From assembly GCA_963721305.1 (NCBI GenBank), contig CAVRIR010000004.1, positions 310,001 through 374,000 of the forward strand: a stretch of DNA of 64,000 bases. Direction: 5' to 3'. Of this stretch, positions 25,315 to 34,184 are shown piece by piece. The DNA is from DATAES01 sp963721305. Its GTDB lineage: Bacteria > Actinomycetota > Acidimicrobiia > Acidimicrobiales > JACDCH01. A program made the translations under genes and the position numbers. How positions within the stretch are numbered: the stretch's first letter is position 1; the number at the start of each line of letters is the position of its first letter. The notes under the pieces are model-generated. The model saw only the letters and a list, made by a program, of their open reading frames with translations. It was not told where the DNA came from and made no database searches.

Positions 25315-26402
25315 GCCGGCACGATCGCGCCGTCCTCCAGGCGGACGACGAGTTCGGGTGCGGCACCGGCAGGCAAGCCTGCAGCTGATGTCAGCACGGT
25401 TTGTCCCGGCGGCAGGTTGTGCAGCAGCGAGTTGCTCCTCGTCGGATCGAGCTCGGAGAAGACATCGTCGAGCAACAGGACAGGTGCGGCGCCGGTGTCG
25501 GTGGTGACCACTCGATGCGCCGCCAAGCGAAGGGCGAGCGCCAACGAACGTTGCTCGCCCTGTGACCCATGTGTGCGGGCCGGCAGCCCTGCGATCCCCA
25601 GCTGCAGCTCGTCACGGTGCGGTCCGACGGTCGTCACGCCGCGCCGGAGGTCGTCGCGCCGAGCCGCGGCAAGGGCCGAAGCCAAGCCCGAGCCGGCCCA
25701 TGCGCAGTCGTAGCGCGCCTCGATCGCGACATCGACCGCGCGCGGCGCCAGCGAGCGATAGGCATCGGTGATCTCGGGTCGCAGCCGTTCGACGAGTTCC
25801 CTCCGCGCAACCGCGAGCGCCTCGCCCGCCTCGGTCAACTTCGCATCCCATACGTCGAGCGTGAACGCGGCCGACTCGTCGAAGCGGTTGCCGCCCGCGC
25901 TCTGTTTCAGCAGGGCGTTGCGCTGCCGGAGCACACGCTCGACGTCTCCTCGTAGCTGGTCGTAGCGGGCGTGCAGGGCGACCAACGTGTCGTCGAGGTA
26001 CCGACGTCGTTCACCGGGTCCGCCCTTCACGAGAACGAGATCGTCCGGAGAGAACACCGACACACGTATGGCGCCGAGGAGATCACGTGACCGCTGCAGT
26101 CGTTGGCGATTGATCTGCACTCGGTTGCGTCCGTTGGCGACGAGCTCTGCCTCGATCAGGAGCTCGCGTCCCTCGCGCTCGCCGTCAGCTCGGACGACCG
26201 CGCTCGACGCGCCTTCGCGGATCATCGCTTCGACCGGAGCGCCGCGAAACGACGACAACGTCGCGAGGTAGCCGATGGCCTCGAGCAGGTTGGTCTTGCC
26301 CTGACCGTTGGCCCCGAGGATGACCGTGAGACCACCCCCGAGCTCGACGTCGACGGCGTCGTAGGACCGGAAGTCGTTCAGCCAGAGGTGTCGGATACGC
26401 AA
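25311..26402 (-). CDS. recF: DNA replication and repair protein RecF
   Basis: The 363-residue SMC-like ATPase starts at TTG 26402, 10 bp after dnaN. The Walker A motif G-A-N-G-Q-G-K-T-N lies near residue 31, the signature S-Q-G-E-Q-R near residue 281, and Walker B L-L-L-D-D-V-F-S-E-L-D near residue 310. RecF helps load RecA at gaps through RecO and RecR. Both ends are intact, and it overlaps dciA by four bases. Confidence 0.97.
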   Translation of the reverse strand: MRIRHLWLNDFRSYDAVDVELGGGLTVILGANGQGKTNLLEAIGYLATLSSFRGAPVEAMIREGASSAVVRADGEREGRELLIEAELVANGRNRVQINRQRLQRSRDLLGAIRVSVFSPDDLVLVKGGPGERRRYLDDTLVALHARYDQLRGDVERVLRQRNALLKQSAGGNRFDESAAFTLDVWDAKLTEAGEALAVARRELVERLRPEITDAYRSLAPRAVDVAIEARYDCAWAGSGLASALAAARRDDLRRGVTTVGPHRDELQLGIAGLPARTHGSQGEQRSLALALRLAAHRVVTTDTGAAPVLLLDDVFSELDPTRSNSLLHNLPPGQTVLTSAAGLPAGAAPELVVRLEDGAIVPA

Positions 26403-26412
26403 CGAGCTGCGC

Positions 26413-27507
26413 TCATGACACCCGCACCGGCATGAGGAGGTAGAGGAACTCGTCGCCTTCCGTCGAGCGGATGACAGCCGGCTTGAGGGCGTCGAGCGTC
26501 GTCACCACCACCTCGTCGCCCGGTGTGACGTCGATGCCGTCGAGGAGGTACTCGGGATTGAACGCGACGGTGAGCTCGGTGCCCTCGTACTTCGCATCGA
26601 GCTCTTCGTGTGCCTGGCCGACGTCCTGCGTGATCGCCACGAGCTCGAGCCCGTCGGTGCGCATGACCATCCGGACGGGTGTCGCTTCGCGGGCCATCAA
26701 CTTCACGCGGCGGATCGCGTCGAGCAGTGACTCGCGACCGACGGTGAGCCGATTCGGATAGCTCGACGGGATCAGTCCGCGGTAGTTCGGGAACTCGCCT
26801 TCGATCAACCGGGTGGTCAAACGGATGGTGCCGACCTCGAAGGACGCGTCGCGCTCACCGAGGCGAAGCTCGACCGTCTCGGCCGCTTGGAGCACGCGGC
26901 TGAGCTCGGAGAGGGCGCGACTCGGTACGAGGACCTGCTGACCCTCCGCCAGCACGGCCGCGCCGGGAAGGTCGCGCACCGCCAACCGGTACGAGTCGGT
27001 GGCGACGAGTCGGAGACCGCCCTCCTCCGCGGCGAGCAGCACACCGGTGAGGATCGGTCGCGCATCGTCGGAGCTCGCTGCCGGCACGACCTGGCGCAGT
27101 GCCGCCGCCAGTTCGCTCGACGGCAACGTCAACGGATCGCCGGCCGGCTCGGGGAGGCGGGGGTACTCCTCCGCCGGAAGGATGCGGATGGCGAACTCCG
27201 CTCGGCCCGACGTGATGTGGGCCTCGTCATCGTCGATGTCGACGACGACGGCTCCGGGCGGCAGCGCTCGAACGATCTCGGCCGCAAGCCGGCCCGGGAG
27301 CACGACGAGCCCGTCGGACTCACCGTTGACCGAGAGCGAGACGTGAATCGTCAGATCCGTGTCGCTACCCGTCAGTTGCAGCTCGTTGCCCGAGAGCTGC
27401 GCTCGAATGCCGGACAGGACCGGCATGGCACCGCCTCTCGACGACACGGCACGCCCCGCAGTACCCAGCGCTTCGACGAGGACATCTCGTTCACATCGGA
27501 ACTTCAC
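26413..27507 (-). CDS. dnaN: DNA polymerase III beta sliding clamp
   Basis: GTG 27507 gives 364 residues, the usual clamp length. The start K-F-R-C-E-R-D-V-L-V-E-A-L and the end Y-L-L-M-P-V-R match the first and last strands of the ring. It tethers polymerase III to DNA. A 237-bp spacer separates it from dnaA, with two or three degenerate DnaA-box-like words. It is followed after 10 bp by recF. Confidence 0.98.
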   Translation of the reverse strand: MKFRCERDVLVEALGTAGRAVSSRGGAMPVLSGIRAQLSGNELQLTGSDTDLTIHVSLSVNGESDGLVVLPGRLAAEIVRALPPGAVVVDIDDDEAHITSGRAEFAIRILPAEEYPRLPEPAGDPLTLPSSELAAALRQVVPAASSDDARPILTGVLLAAEEGGLRLVATDSYRLAVRDLPGAAVLAEGQQVLVPSRALSELSRVLQAAETVELRLGERDASFEVGTIRLTTRLIEGEFPNYRGLIPSSYPNRLTVGRESLLDAIRRVKLMAREATPVRMVMRTDGLELVAITQDVGQAHEELDAKYEGTELTVAFNPEYLLDGIDVTPGDEVVVTTLDALKPAVIRSTEGDEFLYLLMPVRVS

Positions 27508-27744
27508 TGCTGCTCTCTTTCTGGTTCATAATTCCGTAGGAACGGTGGTAGGGCCTGTGAATTGTGGATGGCCCCCCGTTCGAGCAGGTCAGCAGGGTCG
27601 GGGTTACCCGGCGATCGTCCCCAGCGTCGCGCGCTGCCGCCCGACTGCTGCGGACCCCTCTGGACAACGCGGTGGTCGTCCACGGTGCGGACGTGGTTGT
27701 CCCCGGACTCACCCACTGGAATTCCACCGACGTTTCCACACCCG
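27508..27744. promoter_or_regulatory. dnaA-dnaN spacer with degenerate DnaA-box-like words
   Basis: In many actinobacteria oriC lies in this spacer. Here I find only imperfect boxes: TTGTCCAGA (minus strand, 27659-27667, 8 of 9 to TTGTCCACA), CCATCCACA (minus, 27563-27571) and GTTTCCACA (27732-27740). It is shorter than typical actinobacterial origins and has no exact box, so the spacer on the other side of dnaA is at least as good a candidate for oriC. Confidence 0.4.
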
Positions 27745-29169
27745 TTACGTGGCGTTCTTGATGAGTTGGGTGAGCTCGTTGACCTGGTCGTAGGTCTGGC
27801 GCTTCTCGCCCATCTGCTTCTCGATCTTCTGCACCGCGTGGATCACCGTCGTGTGGTCGCTCTTGCCGAAGGCCTTGGCGATCTGCGGGAAGCTGAGGTC
27901 CGTGAGCTCGCGGCACACGTACATGGCGATCTGGCGGGCGTTGACCAGCGGTCGGGTCCGGCTGCTGGAGAGCAGCTCGGTTTGCGACAGCCCGAACATC
28001 GTCGAGGTCGCGTCGAGGATGCGCTCCGCGGTGATGACCCGCGGCTGGCGGTCGGTGAGCAGGTCGTGCAGCACCCGTTCGGCCGACTCGACCGACATCG
28101 GCTCGTTGTAGAGGCTGGCGTAGGCCGACACACGGGTCAGGGCGCCCTCGAGCTCGCGGATGTTGTCCGTGATGTGGGTGGCGATGTACTCGAGGACGAC
28201 GTCGGGGATCTGCGCAGTGTTCGGCTCGGCCTTCTTGCGGAGGATGGCGAGTCGGGTCTCGAGGTCGGGAGGCTGGATGTCCGTGACCAGGCCGGCCTTG
28301 AACCGGGTGCGCAGCCGGTCCTCCAGTGCCGGGAGGTCGTCGGGCCGTCGATCGCTCGACAGGACGATCTGGCGGCCGGACTCGTGCAACGCGTTGAACG
28401 TGTGGAAGAACTCCTCCAGCGTCTCCTTGCCTCGTTCGAAGAACTGGATGTCGTCGACCATCAGCACGTCCACGCCGCGGTACCGGCGCTTGAACGCGTC
28501 GCTGACGCCGGTTCGGATGGAGTCGACGAACTCGTTGAGGAACGTCTCGCTCGACACGTAGCGGACCCGGTAGCCGCGGTAGTTCTCGTGGACGTAGTGC
28601 CCGATTGCTTGCAGGAGGTGCGTCTTGCCGAGTCCGGCATCGCCGTAGACGAACAAAGGGTTGTAGGCCAGCCCCGGGCGCTCTGCGACCGTGAGGGCGG
28701 CGGCGTGTGCGAAGCGGTTCGACGACCCGATCACAAAGGCGTCGAAGGTGTATCGGGGGTTGAGCGTGTCGTCGGAACGCTCTCGGCCGGGTCGATCAGG
28801 CGCGGTGTGCAGGCCATTGCCGCGCACCTCTCCGGCCCGATCGTTGCGCACCCCGGGCACCGCGTCGCGCTGGAAGCCGAGCTCGTCGAGCGGATCCACG
28901 GCGTCCGCGGCCTCGGCTGTTGCGGGACGGATCTCGATGCGCAGATCGGTGCCAGGGGCGCCGACATCGGCGAGTGCGGCACGGACCATCTCGAGGTAGC
29001 GGGATTCGATCCGCTCCTTCACCCAGGGGCTCGGAACCGCGAGCACCAGGGACTCACCGTCAGCCGGTAGTGCCGCGACTTCCGCGAACGACGACAACCA
29101 GACAGCCTCGGAGACCTGCTCCCGGAGCACATCAGCACACGCCGTCCACAGGAGCTGCGGTTCATCCAC
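27745..29169 (-). CDS. dnaA: Chromosomal replication initiator DnaA
   Basis: GTG 29169 gives 474 residues. Domain I covers about residues 1-85, a polar linker follows, and the AAA+ domain (about 135-350) has Walker A G-D-A-G-L-G-K-T-H and Walker B L-M-V-D-D-I-Q-F-F. Domain IV ends with the DNA-binding signature D-H-T-T-V-I-H-A. DnaA binds boxes at oriC and opens DNA for helicase loading. The gene runs leftward, divergent from rpmH, across a spacer that holds exact and near-exact boxes. Confidence 0.98.
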   Translation of the reverse strand: MDEPQLLWTACADVLREQVSEAVWLSSFAEVAALPADGESLVLAVPSPWVKERIESRYLEMVRAALADVGAPGTDLRIEIRPATAEAADAVDPLDELGFQRDAVPGVRNDRAGEVRGNGLHTAPDRPGRERSDDTLNPRYTFDAFVIGSSNRFAHAAALTVAERPGLAYNPLFVYGDAGLGKTHLLQAIGHYVHENYRGYRVRYVSSETFLNEFVDSIRTGVSDAFKRRYRGVDVLMVDDIQFFERGKETLEEFFHTFNALHESGRQIVLSSDRRPDDLPALEDRLRTRFKAGLVTDIQPPDLETRLAILRKKAEPNTAQIPDVVLEYIATHITDNIRELEGALTRVSAYASLYNEPMSVESAERVLHDLLTDRQPRVITAERILDATSTMFGLSQTELLSSSRTRPLVNARQIAMYVCRELTDLSFPQIAKAFGKSDHTTVIHAVQKIEKQMGEKRQTYDQVNELTQLIKNAT

Positions 29170-29630
29170 CAGCCTCTACGCCTCCCGAAGTCGGTCTAGT
29201 TCCACAATTCCGTCCACACTCTGTGGATAACGTGGTTCGGTCGCTTCCGGCGGACGCGCCACGTCGTCCGTTTTGTGCCACCCTGTCACGGCCGGCGGGA
29301 CGCGGCTCACACGGCTGTCGAGCGGCCCCTCCAGCCCTGTCTCGGCTTGTGGCCCGGGCACCGTAGCATCCTGTCCACAGGCATGCGAGGGGGCAATTTC
29401 CCGCTTGTGACCATGTGCACAAGGCCCTGATATTGCCTGATCAGGGGTCTGTCCTCTACCGTCTCCAGTGGCGCGGCGCCGTCCGTGCCCGGCTCGCGCG
29501 CCGTAATCCTTCCGGGTGGCCGCGTTCGATCCGGGTGAGCGTTGCCCCGCGCGAAGACCGATGTTTGCACCCGCTGTCAACGAGACGCCCTCCCGGCTTC
29601 GAGGACGGCTTCAAGGGAGGCACCACCAAC
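29170..29630. other. Probable oriC region (dnaA-rpmH spacer)
   Basis: This 461-bp spacer separates leftward dnaA from rightward rpmH. It contains a perfect DnaA box TTATCCACA on the minus strand (29222-29230), CTGTCCACA at 29371-29379 (8 of 9), TTGTGCACA on the minus strand (29414-29422), and a weaker CCGTCCACA at 29210-29218. A CCTGATCAGG palindrome lies near 29434. There is no strong AT-rich unwinding element, which is unusual. The rpmH promoter must also lie here. Origin function is inferred from gene order and boxes. Confidence 0.65.
29222..29230 (-). promoter_or_regulatory. Perfect DnaA box (TTATCCACA)
   Basis: The minus strand reads TTATCCACA, the consensus R-type DnaA box, about 55 bp upstream of the dnaA start. 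It could serve both origin function and dnaA autoregulation. Confidence 0.8.
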
Positions 29631-29765
29631 GTGAAGCGGACCTACCAGCCCAACAACCGGAAGCGAGCCAAGCGCCATGGCTTCCGTCACCGGATGTCCA
29701 CACGTGCAGGCCGCGCCGTGCTGCGCGCTCGCCGGCTGAAGGGCCGGCGGCGACTGTCGGCCTGA
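29631..29765 (+). CDS. rpmH: 50S ribosomal protein bL34
   Basis: GTG 29631 is preceded by GGGAGG and gives 44 residues: K-R-T-Y-Q-P-N-N-R-K-R and H-G-F-R-H-R-M-S-T-R-A-G-R, the standard bL34 sequence. Longer open frames extend upstream but are not part of the protein. It begins the rightward rpmH-rnpA-yidD-yidC-jag-rsmG operon. Confidence 0.97.
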   Translation: MKRTYQPNNRKRAKRHGFRHRMSTRAGRAVLRARRLKGRRRLSA

Positions 29766-29803
29766 CCTCGTGTCCCACTGCCCCCGCAGATGATCGTCTC
29801 TCC

Positions 29804-30178
29804 ATGGCACTCGGCCGCGTGCGCGATCAGCGCACGTTTCGGGTCCTACGGCAGGCGGGCCGCCGTGGGCGGTCCGGTCCGATCACGGTGATCGCGCTCG
29901 TCGACCCCGTGCCCGCTGGCCCGGTGCCCGGCAACGCGCCCGCCGGGCCTCGGATGGCCTTCGCTGTCGGCCGCCGGGTCGGTCCCGCAGTGGTGCGCAA
30001 CCGGGTTCGTCGTCGGTTGCGGGCCATCGCCCGTGATCTCGACCTGGCGTCCGGCGCCTACCTGGTCATCGCCGCGCCCGAAGCCGCCGGCCTCGATTTC
30101 GGTCAGCTCAGCCGTCACCTCGGCGTCGCAGTCGACCTCGCCGTCACCGAGGCCACCGGAGCATCGGGGCCTCGGTGA
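29804..30178 (+). CDS. rnpA: Ribonuclease P protein component
   Basis: ATG 29804 gives 124 residues. The RNR motif is present as R-N-R-V-R-R-R-L-R near residue 66, and F-A-V-G-R-R-V-G-P-A-V-V precedes it. It assists RNase P RNA in cutting the 5' leader from tRNA precursors. The frame stays open upstream of this ATG, but the N-terminus here fits the family. Its stop overlaps the yidD start (GTGA). Confidence 0.93.
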   Translation: MALGRVRDQRTFRVLRQAGRRGRSGPITVIALVDPVPAGPVPGNAPAGPRMAFAVGRRVGPAVVRNRVRRRLRAIARDLDLASGAYLVIAAPEAAGLDFGQLSRHLGVAVDLAVTEATGASGPR

Positions 30179-30438
30179 GGACGTCCGCATCACTGCCCTC
30201 GCGCGTCGTCGCGCTGCCGATCCTCGCCTACCGGTTCGCCCGAGCCGGACGGCCGTCGCCGTGCCGGTTCGACCCGAGCTGCTCCACGTACGCCCTCGAG
30301 GCCCTCGAGCGCCACGGTGCGCTGCGCGGGTCATGGCTCACCGTTCGCCGGCTCACACGCTGTCACCCCTGGGGTGGCCATGGCTGGGATCCCGTGCCAG
30401 CCAACACTTCACGACAGATTGAGAACACATGTTCGTAG
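30175..30438 (+). CDS. yidD: Membrane protein insertion efficiency factor YidD
   Basis: GTG 30175 overlaps the rnpA stop and gives 87 residues. The family signature is clear: C-R-F-D-P-S-C-S-T-Y-A-L-E-A-L and H-P-W-G-G-H-G-W-D-P-V. The three Cys and the amphipathic N-terminus are typical. YidD assists YidC-mediated insertion at the inner membrane face. It overlaps yidC by 10 bp. Confidence 0.95.
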   Translation: MRTSASLPSRVVALPILAYRFARAGRPSPCRFDPSCSTYALEALERHGALRGSWLTVRRLTRCHPWGGHGWDPVPANTSRQIENTCS

Positions 30439-31472
30439 CCATTGACTTCTTCGCGCCTTTTGCGCAGGCGCTGGCCCTGTTCTACCAGTGGATCCCGAAC
30501 TACGGCGTCGCCATCGCGCTACTCACGCTCTTGGTGATGGTCATCCTCACCCCGCTGACGCTCAAGGGCACGCGGTCGATGATGATCATGCAGTCGCTGC
30601 AGCCGGAGATGAAGAAGATCCAGGCGCAGTACAAGGACGACCGCCAGAAGCTCAACGAAGAGCTCCTCAAGTTCTATCGAGAGAACAACATCAACCCGTT
30701 GGGTGGGTGCCTACCGCTACTCATCCAGTTACCGGTCTTCCTGATTCTCTACCGAGTGATCAGAGGCTTGACGTACATCCCGTCGGGTGGCACCAACTTC
30801 GAACCGAAGTACATCAGCCACTCGAGCGACCTGTACATCGCGCTCTCGAAGACGAACGAGATGCGCGCATTCGGCATGAACCTCGCCGAGTCCGCAACGA
30901 AAGCCTTCGGTGAGTCGTTCCTGACGTCGCTGCCCTACCTGCTCATGATCGTCGGGGTCGCGGTCACCAGCATCATCCAACAGCGACAGATCAGCGGGCG
31001 GAACCCTGCCGCCGCGAGCAACCCACAGCAGCAGATGCTGATGAAGCTCGGTCCGGTCATGATCACCGGCATCTCACTGGTGGCACCTGCGGCGCTCGTC
31101 ATCTACTTCTTCGTCTCGAACCTCTATCGCGTCGGCCAGCAGGCACTGATCTCACGGACCATCTACAACTCGCCCGAAGCGAAGAAGCTGCTCGAGCAGC
31201 AGCACAAGCAGGCCGAGGAGAAGAAGAAGGCAGGCGGGGGGGCGCAGCCGAAGGGCTTTCTCCAGCGCATGCTCGGCGATGCCGCACCACCACAGGTCGG
31301 CAAGGCGAAGTCCGGCACGAACGGGTCCGGCGGCAAGACGTCACCGAACAACAAGTCGGGACCGAACGCGGATACCAACAACAAACCACCAGCGGCCAAG
31401 AGCAACGGCGGACGCACGACGCCGCCGGGCAACCGCTCGGCCGCGGCTCGCAAGAAGAAGCGGCGGAAGTAG
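30429..31472 (+). CDS. yidC: Membrane protein insertase YidC
   Basis: The 347-residue protein has five membrane helices and lacks the large N-terminal periplasmic domain of Gram-negative YidC, as expected for this phylum. The coiled-coil cytoplasmic loop (Q-P-E-M-K-K-I-Q-A-Q-Y-K-D-D-R-Q-K) and P-L-G-G-C-L-P-L-L-I-Q-L-P are standard. A long C-terminal tail (about 90 residues) rich in Lys, Gly, Asn and Ser should bind the ribosome. It inserts membrane proteins alone or with SecYEG. Confidence 0.96.
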   Translation: MFVAIDFFAPFAQALALFYQWIPNYGVAIALLTLLVMVILTPLTLKGTRSMMIMQSLQPEMKKIQAQYKDDRQKLNEELLKFYRENNINPLGGCLPLLIQLPVFLILYRVIRGLTYIPSGGTNFEPKYISHSSDLYIALSKTNEMRAFGMNLAESATKAFGESFLTSLPYLLMIVGVAVTSIIQQRQISGRNPAAASNPQQQMLMKLGPVMITGISLVAPAALVIYFFVSNLYRVGQQALISRTIYNSPEAKKLLEQQHKQAEEKKKAGGGAQPKGFLQRMLGDAAPPQVGKAKSGTNGSGGKTSPNNKSGPNADTNNKPPAAKSNGGRTTPPGNRSAAARKKKRRK

Positions 31473-31477
31473 CAACC

Positions 31478-32413
31478 ATGGAATGGGTCGAGACAACCGG
31501 TCGCACGGTCGACGATGCAAAGGAAGCTGCCCTCGATCAACTCGGTGTCGACGAGCGTGACGCCGAGTTCGAGGTGGTGGAGGAGCCACGGACCGGCCTG
31601 TTCGGCCGGATGCGCGGTGAGGCGCGGGTTCGGGCCCGCGTGCGGCCGATGGCGGCTCGACCGAAGGTCGAGGGCCGAGACCGGCGCCGCCGCCGCAACG
31701 ACAGTTCGAGCCGGTCGAATGATCGGCCGAAGTCGAGCTCGGGCACCGATGGCGATCGGCAACAGAGTGGTTCAGACAGTGGCGCAGCCGGCGGATCCGC
31801 GCCGCCCGCAGGCGGCGCCAAGAAGCAGCGGCCGAGGTCACGCAGCGGTCGACCGCAGAGCCAGACCGCGAGTGCCGACACGGGCGCATCGACAGAGGAA
31901 GGATCGACCATGACCAACGACGTGACGGTGGAGGAGCAGGCCACCATCATGAAGACCTTCCTCGACGGCCTAGTCGAAGCGTTCGACTACGAGGCATCGA
32001 TCGGTGAAGAGCGCATCGATGACGAGACCATCGAGCTGCAAGTGGAGGGTTCCGATCTCGGCCTCCTGATCGGACCGAAGGGGCAGACGCTGCAGGCGGT
32101 GCAGGAGCTCGCCCGGACCGTCGTCCAGCGGCAGGCGTCCGGCACGCACCACGGGCGGGTGCGCATCGACGTGGCCGGGTATCGGCAGCGGCGCCGTGAG
32201 GCGCTCGAGCGGTTCACCCACGAGGTGGCGGCTGCTGTGCTGGCGACCGGTGAGCCCAAGGCCCTCGAGCCGATGCACCCGGCCGACCGTAAGGTCGTTC
32301 ACGACGTGGTCAACGAGCTCGACGGTGTGGCGACGACGTCCGAGGGTGAAGAGCCTCGGCGCCGGGTGGTCATCGTGCCGGTGGCGGCCGGCTCGGACTC
32401 GGGCGACACCTGA
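31478..32413 (+). CDS. jag: RNA-binding protein Jag/KhpB
   Basis: ATG 31478 gives 311 residues in three parts. The Jag-N domain (about 1-50) starts M-E-W-V-E-T-T-G-R-T and includes the G-L-F-G-R motif. A disordered Arg/Ser/Gln-rich linker of about 95 residues is longer than in many relatives. A KH domain (G-L-L-I-G-P-K-G-Q-T) and an R3H domain (P-M-H-P-A-D-R-K-V-V-H) follow. In Firmicutes KhpA/KhpB form an RNA-binding complex linked to cell elongation and division. It is 5 bp after yidC. Confidence 0.94.
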   Translation: MEWVETTGRTVDDAKEAALDQLGVDERDAEFEVVEEPRTGLFGRMRGEARVRARVRPMAARPKVEGRDRRRRRNDSSSRSNDRPKSSSGTDGDRQQSGSDSGAAGGSAPPAGGAKKQRPRSRSGRPQSQTASADTGASTEEGSTMTNDVTVEEQATIMKTFLDGLVEAFDYEASIGEERIDDETIELQVEGSDLGLLIGPKGQTLQAVQELARTVVQRQASGTHHGRVRIDVAGYRQRRREALERFTHEVAAAVLATGEPKALEPMHPADRKVVHDVVNELDGVATTSEGEEPRRRVVIVPVAAGSDSGDT

Positions 32414-32490
32414 GCAACCGAGCCGGCGAGCTGCCCGCCCTCTGGCGGCGGGCGCAGGCGCTCGGCTTCCTGGGGCCTGGCCCCACCGAT

Positions 32491-33030
32491 GTGCACCTCG
32501 AGCACGCGGCGACGTTCCGCGACGCGGTCGAGCATCCACCGGTGCTCGCCATGGATCTCGGCTCCGGCGCAGGCGTTCCGGGATTGGCGCTCGCGCTGTG
32601 GTGGCCGGGGTCGAGATGGGTGCTCGTCGATGCCGCCGAGCGACGAGCGGTGTTTCTGCAGGACGCGGTCGAGTCGCTCGATCTCGGTGACCGGGTGACT
32701 GTCGCGCACGAGCCGGCAGAGGTCGCGGGACGAGATCCGGCCCTGCGGGCCAGTGCGGACCTCGTGGTGGCGAGATCCTTCGGACCGCCGGCCGTCGTCG
32801 CAGAGTGCGCCGCGGCGCTGCTCCGCGTCGGCGGTTCATTGATTGTCAGTGAGCCGCCCGACGTGGATCCGGCACGATGGCCCGCACCGGAGCTGGCGGC
32901 GCTCGGGCTGGTGCAGCGAGAGCGCCGAGGTTCGAAAGCCGGGTCGGTCGCCGTCCTCGAGCAGCGCGAAGTTGCTGCTGCGACGGTGCCGCGCCGAAGC
33001 GGCGTACCGGCGAGACGCCCGCTCTGGTGA
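32491..33030 (+). CDS. rsmG: 16S rRNA (guanine527-N7)-methyltransferase RsmG
   Basis: The SAM-binding motif D-L-G-S-G-A-G-V-P-G and the following L-V-D-A-A-E-R-R-A-V-F-L mark RsmG, which methylates G527 of 16S rRNA. GTG 32491 is the first standard start and gives 179 residues. However, protein-like sequence in the same frame runs back to a CTG at 32410 that overlaps the jag stop (A-G-E-L-P-A-L-W-R-R-A-Q), and the family usually has about 25 more N-terminal residues. The real start may be that CTG, or a base may be missing upstream. The position between jag and parA matches other actinobacteria. Confidence 0.9.
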   Translation: MHLEHAATFRDAVEHPPVLAMDLGSGAGVPGLALALWWPGSRWVLVDAAERRAVFLQDAVESLDLGDRVTVAHEPAEVAGRDPALRASADLVVARSFGPPAVVAECAAALLRVGGSLIVSEPPDVDPARWPAPELAALGLVQRERRGSKAGSVAVLEQREVAAATVPRRSGVPARRPLW

Positions 33031-33037
33031 ACGTCGA

Positions 33038-33053
33038 TGTTCCACGTGGAACG
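33038..33053. promoter_or_regulatory. parS: parS site 1
   Basis: TGTTCCACGTGGAACG matches the parS 16-mer (TGTTYCACGTGRAACA) at 15 positions. It lies 8 bp after rsmG and about 60 bp before parA and should be a ParB loading site. Confidence 0.92.
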
Positions 33054-33075
33054 GCGCGCCGCGGCAAAGATTGAC

Positions 33076-33091
33076 CGTTTCACGTGGAACC
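33076..33091. promoter_or_regulatory. parS: parS site 2
   Basis: CGTTTCACGTGGAACC keeps the central TTTCACGTGGAAC core and differs from the consensus only at the ends. The two sites are 38 bp apart centre to centre, just before the parA start. Confidence 0.88.
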
Positions 33092-33110
33092 GGTCCTTGA
33101 CCGCTGACAC

Positions 33111-34184
33111 GTGTCGCTAGCAAGATGCGGACCAGTGAGCGACGCGCCTTCGGATCTCGTATCGCGCGGCCGTGCAATCTTCGAACGACTCAGGGCTCCG
33201 CAGCCTGAGCCAGGTGTCGAGGGTTCGCCATCCCTCGATGACCCGGTCAAACCTTTCGCCGAGGCGCTCGAACCGGAGCCCCCGTCGCCGGAGCCCGAAA
33301 GTGCACCTCCGCCGCCAGCGCCAGCAGCCGTCGTCGCGCCCGAACAGGAGCTGCCCCAACCCGCAGCTCCAGCCCCGGTCGTGGCCGAGGAGGTCGAGCC
33401 CCAAGACTTCAGCCGGCCGCTGCCGAGGATCATCGCGGTGACCAACCAGAAGGGCGGCGTCGGCAAGACCACCACGGCGGTGAACCTCGGCGCGGCAACC
33501 GCCGATCTGGGTTACCGCGTCCTGGTCGTCGATCTGGACCCGCAGGGCAACGCCACGACCGGCCTCGGCCTGAACACCCGCGACCTGCACTCGTCGATGT
33601 ACGACGTGATCCTGCACGACGCCGCCATGGAGGACTGCGTCGAGGCGACCTCTGTCCGGAATCTGTTCGTCGCGCCGGCCAGCCTTGACCTCGCCGGCGC
33701 CGAGATCGAGCTCGTCCCGGCATTCAGCCGGGAGCTGCGACTCAAACGCGCCCTCGACGAGATTCGTGACGACTACGACTTCGTCTTCATCGACTGCCCG
33801 CCCAGCCTGGGGCTGCTCACCGTCAACGGGCTGGCTGCGGCCACGGAGGTGCTCGTCCCGATCCAGTGCGAGTACTACGCCCTGGAAGGTCTCGGCCAGT
33901 TGCTGCGCAACGTGACGCTGGTGCAGAAGAACCTCAACCAGGCGCTCGAGCTCAGTGTGATCGTCCTCGTGATGTACGACGCTCGCACCAAGCTGAGTGA
34001 TCAGGTCGTCACCGAAGTGCGCGCGCACTTCGGTGAAAAGGTGACGCGGACGGTAGTGCCGCGAACGGTTCGCCTTTCCGAGGCGCCGTCGTTCGGTCAG
34101 CCGATAACGGCGTTCGATCCGACGTCCAGAGGCGCCATCGCGTACCGAGAGTTGGCGAAGGAGGTCAGCGGTGGCGCGCCGTAG
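33111..34184 (+). CDS. parA: Chromosome partitioning ATPase ParA
   Basis: GTG 33111 gives 357 residues; GTG 33135 is an alternative start. After about 105 residues rich in Pro, Glu and Ala comes the deviant Walker A motif K-G-G-V-G-K-T-T-T, then V-V-D-L-D-P-Q-G-N and F-I-D-C-P-P-S. ParA binds DNA as an ATP dimer and moves ParB-parS complexes. The long Pro/Glu-rich extension may bind a polar scaffold; that is an inference. It overlaps parB by 14 bp. Confidence 0.95.
   Translation: MSLARCGPVSDAPSDLVSRGRAIFERLRAPQPEPGVEGSPSLDDPVKPFAEALEPEPPSPEPESAPPPPAPAAVVAPEQELPQPAAPAPVVAEEVEPQDFSRPLPRIIAVTNQKGGVGKTTTAVNLGAATADLGYRVLVVDLDPQGNATTGLGLNTRDLHSSMYDVILHDAAMEDCVEATSVRNLFVAPASLDLAGAEIELVPAFSRELRLKRALDEIRDDYDFVFIDCPPSLGLLTVNGLAAATEVLVPIQCEYYALEGLGQLLRNVTLVQKNLNQALELSVIVLVMYDARTKLSDQVVTEVRAHFGEKVTRTVVPRTVRLSEAPSFGQPITAFDPTSRGAIAYRELAKEVSGGAP

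Noticed and set aside
27562..29070. 502-codon ORF opposite dnaA
   Set aside because: Shadow of dnaA and its spacer; Val/Glu/Asp-rich antisense composition.
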